Shown piece by piece: positions 32,921 through 37,237 of a DNA stretch of 37,237 bases (position 1 is its first letter; every line of letters begins with the position of its first letter). The notes beneath the pieces are model-generated. The model was not told where the DNA came from and ran no database searches. It saw only the letters and a list, made by a program, of their open reading frames with translations. This stretch comes from Parapedobacter sp964613725 (lineage in GTDB: Bacteria > Bacteroidota > Bacteroidia > Sphingobacteriales > Sphingobacteriaceae). The DNA lies in assembly GCA_964613725.1 (NCBI GenBank), contig CAZTJY010000021.1:1-37237 (forward strand). The letters are read 5' to 3'. Both the position numbers and the translations under genes were made by a program.

Positions 32921-33304
32921 ATGAAATTTACTATTGACAAACACGAAAAATACGTCATCGTCCAACCTCATGTGGAAGTATTGGATGGTGAATCGGCACC
33001 CAAGATAAAGGCCGAGTTTGTACTGCGGAACTCAGGTGGGCAAAGCAATATCGTACTTGATTTATCGCATGTGAAAGATGCTGATTCATCTGGATTGCGT
33101 ACGGGTCTTTTGGCGCATCGTATGTGCAAAACGGCAGGCGGCGTGTTTATTTTGGCGTGCGCAAACCAGCGCATCAAAAACCTGATTTCTGTATGCAAGC
33201 TGGACGGCGTGTTTACCATCGCGCCGAATACGGCAGAGGCCGAGGATTTGATATTTTCGAAGGAACTTGAACGGGACCTGCGGGGTGCCGCAGAAGAGGG
33301 ATGA
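32921..33304 (+). CDS. STAS-domain anti-sigma-factor-antagonist-like protein
   Basis: A 127-residue single STAS domain (SpoIIAA-like). KYVIVQPHVEVLDGESAPKI (about 9), NIVLDLSHVKDADSSGLRTG (about 44-63) and the second Ser of ADSSGLR, the usual phosphorylation site, are visible, followed by FILACANQRIKNLISVCKLD. In the phylum, such proteins usually act in a partner-switching network with a histidine kinase-like anti-sigma factor, but no such partner is in the window. It overlaps the ATG of rnz by four bases (ATGA), so it is translationally coupled to a tRNA-maturation gene, and follows purC by 18 bases. Confidence 0.85.
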   Translation: MKFTIDKHEKYVIVQPHVEVLDGESAPKIKAEFVLRNSGGQSNIVLDLSHVKDADSSGLRTGLLAHRMCKTAGGVFILACANQRIKNLISVCKLDGVFTIAPNTAEAEDLIFSKELERDLRGAAEEG

Positions 33305-34212
33305 GGTTTGATGTACTGATATTAGGAAGTAGTTCTGCAACGCCAATTTATGGTCGACACCCTACCGCACAGCTCATCAACGTTAACGAACAGCTTTATC
33401 TGGTGGACTGTGGCGAAGGCACGCAAGTGCAGTTGATCAAATATGGTGTCAAGAGCAACCGTATTAAACATATCTTCATCAGCCATTTACATGGCGACCA
33501 CTACTTGGGCTTAATTGGGTTGATTTCGTCCATGCATCTCGTGGGACGCAAGGATGAACTACATATATATGGGCCGCCCGGTTTGAAGGAAATCATCGAC
33601 CTGCATTTTTTGTATTCGCAGACCGAGCTACGGTATACGTTGAATATACACACCACACAGGATGAATCGGAAGGCATGATATTCGAAAACGATAATCTGC
33701 GGGTGAGTACGTTTCCGCTGAACCACCGGATTGCCTGCACGGGATTCCGCTTCGATGAAAAGAAACGCTTGCCGGCAATTGACCGAGATAAGGTTGCGGC
33801 ATTGGGCATACCTACCGATTACCTGCCATTGATAAAACGGGGACAGGATTATACCGCGCCGGACGGAAGGGTATACCGGTGGCAGGAATTGACCATTGCG
33901 CCGGATCCACCACGGAGTTACGCGTATTGCTCCGATACGGTACGAACGCCGGGTTACCTGCCCTATATTCAGCAGGTCGACCTGCTGTACCACGAAGCGA
34001 CATTTCTGCACGAAATGCTCGAGAGGGCCGTGGCCACTTACCACACCACGGCATTGCAGGCTGGGGAGATCGCTGCCGATGTGGGTGCAAAAAAGTTACT
34101 CATTGGGCACTATTCAGCACGATATAAGGATTTGAAACCACTGTTGCACGAAAGTAAATCGGTATTCCAGGCCACGCAGTTGGCATTGGAGGGGAATTGG
34201 TATCCTATTTAA
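33301..34212 (+). CDS. rnz: Ribonuclease Z, tRNA 3'-processing endonuclease
   Basis: A 303-residue metallo-beta-lactamase-fold nuclease that cuts tRNA precursors after the discriminator base. The zinc-binding motif is ISHLHGDHYLGL (HxHxDH, about 61-66), flanked by QLYLVDCGEGTQVQLIKYGV, which is typical of the short (RNase ZS) form. Further metal ligands occur in AYCSDTVRTP (about 205) and YHEATFLHEM (about 228) and in LLIGHYSARYKD (about 267). Length is normal for short-form enzymes. Its start overlaps the STAS stop, and hisC begins four bases after its stop, which joins purine, tRNA-processing and histidine genes in one run. Confidence 0.93.
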   Translation: MRFDVLILGSSSATPIYGRHPTAQLINVNEQLYLVDCGEGTQVQLIKYGVKSNRIKHIFISHLHGDHYLGLIGLISSMHLVGRKDELHIYGPPGLKEIIDLHFLYSQTELRYTLNIHTTQDESEGMIFENDNLRVSTFPLNHRIACTGFRFDEKKRLPAIDRDKVAALGIPTDYLPLIKRGQDYTAPDGRVYRWQELTIAPDPPRSYAYCSDTVRTPGYLPYIQQVDLLYHEATFLHEMLERAVATYHTTALQAGEIAADVGAKKLLIGHYSARYKDLKPLLHESKSVFQATQLALEGNWYPI

Positions 34213-34216
34213 TTTA

Positions 34217-35284
34217 ATGATGACAACAACATTTGATCTGAACAAACTATTACGTGATAATATACGGCAGCTCACGCCTTATTCATCGGCACGCGATGAA
34301 TTTAAAGGGGAGGCGTCCGTATTGCTGGATGCCAACGAAAATGCATTCGGATCGCCGCTCGATCGCCGTTTCAACCGCTACCCCGATCCCCTGCAGCACC
34401 AATTGAAGTTGAAATTGAGCGCCATCAAGGGGGTGCCTGCCCGCAATATGTTTCTGGGTAACGGTAGCGACGAAGCAATCGATATCCTGTTTCGTGCATT
34501 CTGCCGCCCAGGCGTCGATAACGTCATCTTGGTGCCACCAACCTACGGCATGTATGAGGTGTCGGCCAACATCAACGATGTAGCCACCAAACGGGTAAAC
34601 CTAACTGCTGATTTCCAGCTCAACCTCGAAGGTATTGCCGAGGCCATCGATCCGAATACCCGGATTATTTTCCTGTGTTCGCCGAATAACCCCACGGGCA
34701 ATTCGCTGCACCGGGAAGATGTGGAAACGGTATTGGCTAACTTTGATGGATTGGTGGTTATCGACGAAGCTTATATCAATTATTCGCGGCAGAAAACATT
34801 TATACAGGAGTTGACGGAATACAGCAACCTGGTGGTGTTGCAGACCCTCTCGAAAGCATGGGGATTGGCCGCACTACGACTGGGCATGGCCTTTGCCAGC
34901 GAGGAAATCATTGAGGTGTTCAATAAGATAAAGCCGCCATACAATATTAACCAAGCCACACAGGAACTGGCCTTGGTGGCATTAGACGGCGTCGCCCAGG
35001 TGAACGAATGGATAAAAACCACTGTTGCCGAGCGCGAAAAGCTTACTGAAAGCTTGCAGGCGTTCGAGTTCGTAATGCATGTGTACCCTTCGGATGCAAA
35101 TTTCTTACTGGTAAAGACCACTGATCCACGGTCGTTGTACGAATACCTGGTCGGTGAAAGCATCATTGTACGCGATCGATCTAAAGTGGAATTATGTGCG
35201 GGCTGCCTACGGCTTACGGTAGGTACGCCCGAGGAGAATACTGCGCTGCTGGCAGCCTTGGGGAGGTTCCGTAGTTCAGGCTAG
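34217..35284 (+). CDS. hisC: Histidinol-phosphate aminotransferase
   Basis: A 355-residue PLP enzyme of step 7 of histidine synthesis (imidazole acetol phosphate to histidinol phosphate). Fold-type I blocks are FLGNGSDEAIDILFRAFCRP (about 77), IIFLCSPNNPTGNSL (about 149), GLVVIDEAYINYSRQKTF (about 177) and the PLP Lys in LQTLSKAWGLAALRLGMAFA (about 213). ATG at 34217 or 34220 are equally possible starts. It follows rnz by four bases and precedes hisB by 35 bases. hisG and hisD, which usually lead the Bacteroidota his operon, are not present upstream. Confidence 0.95.
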   Translation: MMTTTFDLNKLLRDNIRQLTPYSSARDEFKGEASVLLDANENAFGSPLDRRFNRYPDPLQHQLKLKLSAIKGVPARNMFLGNGSDEAIDILFRAFCRPGVDNVILVPPTYGMYEVSANINDVATKRVNLTADFQLNLEGIAEAIDPNTRIIFLCSPNNPTGNSLHREDVETVLANFDGLVVIDEAYINYSRQKTFIQELTEYSNLVVLQTLSKAWGLAALRLGMAFASEEIIEVFNKIKPPYNINQATQELALVALDGVAQVNEWIKTTVAEREKLTESLQAFEFVMHVYPSDANFLLVKTTDPRSLYEYLVGESIIVRDRSKVELCAGCLRLTVGTPEENTALLAALGRFRSSG

Positions 35285-35319
35285 CCGAGTGGCAAGAATT
35301 TTGGCGATAACAACTAAAA

Positions 35320-36459
35320 ATGTCAAACACGATTAAACGTTTATTATTTATAGATCGAGACGGTACACTGATTACCGAGCCGGAAGATGAGCAAATCGAC
35401 TCCTTCGCGAAGTTGAAATTCTATCCCGGAGCACTACAATACTTACCGCGGATTGCGCGGGAGCTCGATTTCGAATTAATTCTGGTATCAAACCAAGACG
35501 GCCTGGGTACCGCTTCGCATCCTGAAGAGAACTTCTGGCCGGTGCATCGCTTTATCGTCGACACCTTCGCTGGCGAGGGGGTAACTTTTGCTGCCGAACA
35601 CATCGACCGCACATTTCCGTTCGAAAATGCACCCACACGCAAACCGGGGACCGCATTGCTGACTACTTATTTTGATACATCGGCATATGATCTGGCCCAT
35701 TCCTTCGTCATCGGTGACCGTATCAACGACGTTAAATTGGCGCAGAATCTTGGAGCCAAAGCCATTTGGCTTCGCAACAACGATTCCTTGGGCGCATCGG
35801 AGGCCCACGAGATCGATGAATCTGTAGTGGCCTTGGAAACCTCCGACTGGCAGGCAATCTACGAGTTTTTAAAGCTGAGTGAGCGCATGGGCGAACATCA
35901 CAGGAAAACCAACGAGACCGATATTTTCATCAAGATGAATTTGGACGGACGCGGCAAATCAGACATTGCTACAGGGCTGCCCTTTTTTGACCATATGCTC
36001 GACCAACTTGCCCGACATGGCAATATCGACCTAACCATACAAGCTAAAGGCGATCTGCATATCGATGAGCATCACACCATAGAAGATACAGGCATCGCAC
36101 TAGGAGAGCTTATGGCCAAAACGCTGGGTGATAAACGGGGTATCGAAAGGTATGCCTTTACGCTTCCAATGGACGACTGCCTTGCGCAAGTGGCCATTGA
36201 TTTTGGCGGGCGTAGCTGGATTGTGTGGGACGCCGAGTTCAAACGAGAGAAAATAGGTGACATGCCTACTGAAATGTTTTTCCATTTCTTTAAATCCTTT
36301 TCGGATGCCGCAAGATGCAACCTGAATGTAAAGGCGGAGGGTGAAAACGAGCACCATAAAATTGAAGCGATTTTCAAAGCATTTGCGAAATCGGTAAAAA
36401 AGGCGGTGCGGCGCGATGCCGAACACATGGAGTTGCCGAGTACCAAGGGTGTTTTGTAG
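35320..36459 (+). CDS. hisB: Bifunctional histidinol-phosphatase / imidazoleglycerol-phosphate dehydratase
   Basis: A 379-residue fusion. Residues about 1-165 are a HAD phosphatase: LLFIDRDGTLITEPEDEQ (nucleophile Asp and DxDGT), LILVSNQDGLGTASHPEE, and FVIGDRINDVKLAQNLGA; it removes phosphate from histidinol phosphate. Residues about 190-379 are the dehydratase: LDGRGKSDIATGLPFFDHML, HIDEHHTIEDTGIALGE with the manganese-binding His-rich motif, DFGGRSWIVWDAEF, and ENEHHKIEAIFKAFAKSVKK. Both active sites appear complete. The fused form is the one found in E. coli and in many Bacteroidota. Gap of 56 bases to hisH. Confidence 0.95.
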   Translation: MSNTIKRLLFIDRDGTLITEPEDEQIDSFAKLKFYPGALQYLPRIARELDFELILVSNQDGLGTASHPEENFWPVHRFIVDTFAGEGVTFAAEHIDRTFPFENAPTRKPGTALLTTYFDTSAYDLAHSFVIGDRINDVKLAQNLGAKAIWLRNNDSLGASEAHEIDESVVALETSDWQAIYEFLKLSERMGEHHRKTNETDIFIKMNLDGRGKSDIATGLPFFDHMLDQLARHGNIDLTIQAKGDLHIDEHHTIEDTGIALGELMAKTLGDKRGIERYAFTLPMDDCLAQVAIDFGGRSWIVWDAEFKREKIGDMPTEMFFHFFKSFSDAARCNLNVKAEGENEHHKIEAIFKAFAKSVKKAVRRDAEHMELPSTKGVL

Positions 36460-36515
36460 AGCATAGAATATAAAAAGCAATTAAACAGGACGCAAGGAGC
36501 AAGAACAAAAGAATA

Positions 36516-37106
36516 ATGACAGGGATTATCAATTACGGTGCAGGCAATATCTTTTCGCTGAAGGCAGCGCTAGACCGATTGGATATCCCCTATGGGATGG
36601 TCGATCAGGTCGATGAACTGGATCGCTACGACCGGATCATCATTCCCGGGGTAGGGCATGCCGGTGCGGCCATGCGCAAACTGGAGGCTTCAGGCTTAGC
36701 GAAATATGTCGGTCAACTTACAAAGCCCGTGTTGGGTATATGTGTGGGCATGCAGTTACTTACCCAATACTCCGAAGAAGGCGATAGTTCGCTGTTGGAT
36801 GTGGTGCCGCTGAAAACGTTACATTTCGAAAACCGCATTTCGGGGAAAGTACCCCATATGGGCTGGAACAGGGTGTTCCCCGAAAACGATTGCCCATTAT
36901 TCGACAATGTCGGAAAAGATGCGTATTTTTATTTTGTACACGCTTATTTTATTGAATATAATGCTACTTTTACCGCCGCTTATACCCAATATGGGCTAAC
37001 GTTTTCTGCCGCACTGCAGGATCGGAATTTCTTCGGTGTGCAATTCCACCCCGAGAAGTCAGGTGAAGCGGGCGAGCGGTTATTGTTGAATTTTTCAAGA
37101 TTATAG
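36516..37106 (+). CDS. hisH: Imidazole glycerol phosphate synthase glutaminase subunit
   Basis: A 196-residue class I glutamine amidotransferase that feeds ammonia to HisF. TGIINYGAGNIFSLKAALDR is the N-terminal signature, IIIPGVGHAGAAMRKLE forms the oxyanion-site strand, and the catalytic triad is visible as Cys in PVLGICVGMQLLTQYSEEGD (about 77), with His and Glu in GVQFHPEKSGEAGERLLLNF (about 177-179). Length is normal. hisF should follow hisA outside the window. Confidence 0.95.
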   Translation: MTGIINYGAGNIFSLKAALDRLDIPYGMVDQVDELDRYDRIIIPGVGHAGAAMRKLEASGLAKYVGQLTKPVLGICVGMQLLTQYSEEGDSSLLDVVPLKTLHFENRISGKVPHMGWNRVFPENDCPLFDNVGKDAYFYFVHAYFIEYNATFTAAYTQYGLTFSAALQDRNFFGVQFHPEKSGEAGERLLLNFSRL

Positions 37107-37129
37107 TAGATCAACCTCCAAATAGAATT

Positions 37130-37237
37130 ATGTATATCATTCCGGCAATCGATGTCCTAGACCAGAAAGTGGTTCGCCTGCGCGAGGGCAATTACGATGA
37201 CGCGACCTTCTATGAGGTAGGCCTCGAAGAAATGATT
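37130..37237 (+). CDS. hisA: ProFAR isomerase, partial at window end
   Basis: The first 36 codons of HisA (beta/alpha barrel isomerase of step 4 of histidine synthesis): MYIIPAIDVLDQKVVRLREG, then NYDDATFYEVG. The catalytic Asp is at residue 8 (PAIDV). The gene runs off the end of the window. It starts 23 bases after hisH. Confidence 0.9.
   Translation, partial: MYIIPAIDVLDQKVVRLREGNYDDATFYEVGLEEMI

Overview
The window reads as a chromosomal scaffold from a Bacteroidota member, most probably family Sphingobacteriaceae (a Sphingobacterium, Parapedobacter or Olivibacter-like organism). The grounds are a SusC/SusD outer-membrane uptake pair, a gldC gene, four promoters matching the Bacteroidota TTG(N20-21)TAnnTTTG pattern, A-rich start regions with few Shine-Dalgarno sites, and a bifunctional hisB. 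Only two genes lie on the minus strand, and one of them carries an in-frame stop. A run of exactly 100 N (11884-11983) marks a scaffold join.

Region 1 (1-858) is a gene-poor leader holding a consensus promoter and an unrecognised reading-frame remnant. Region 2 (859-20767) is a long co-directional catabolic locus. Its envelope genes are SusC, SusD, two secreted endonuclease/exonuclease/phosphatase (EEP)-fold phosphodiesterases, a sulfatase, a secreted metallophosphoesterase and two secreted glycerophosphodiester phosphodiesterases (GDPD). Its inner-membrane and cytosolic genes are an ACS-type MFS transporter, an FAD-dependent oxidoreductase, a polyol-permease-type MFS transporter, a 2-hydroxyacid dehydrogenase, two different FGGY sugar kinases and a histidine phosphatase. 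Read together, this looks like a polysaccharide-utilisation-style locus whose chemistry is phosphodiester cleavage and polyol/ketose phosphorylation instead of glycoside hydrolysis. No glycoside hydrolase is visible. A polyol-phosphate polymer (teichoic-acid-like or capsular) or glycerophosphodiester head groups are candidate substrates. This is inference and is the main candidate for an undescribed system here.

Region 3 (20894-24646) holds housekeeping and small genes: an RhlE-type RNA helicase, a small membrane protein, gldC, an EVE-domain protein, a DUF1080 lipoprotein and another small membrane protein. Region 4 (24647-25925) has no convincing gene. It carries hairpins, a nested inverted repeat and a 13-unit, 11-bp-period tandem array with TCGAA at nearly every unit end. 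Region 5 (25926-27398, minus strand) has a hotdog acyl-CoA thioesterase downstream of an RmlD-like reductase interrupted by TGA.

Region 6 (27526-37237) is core: SAM hydroxide adenosyltransferase, a coiled-coil membrane protein, an ABC exporter, PhoH, purC, a STAS protein, rnz and the histidine genes hisC-hisB-hisH-hisA (hisA cut by the window end). hisG and hisD are not in the window. No tRNA, rRNA, CRISPR array or insertion sequence was seen.
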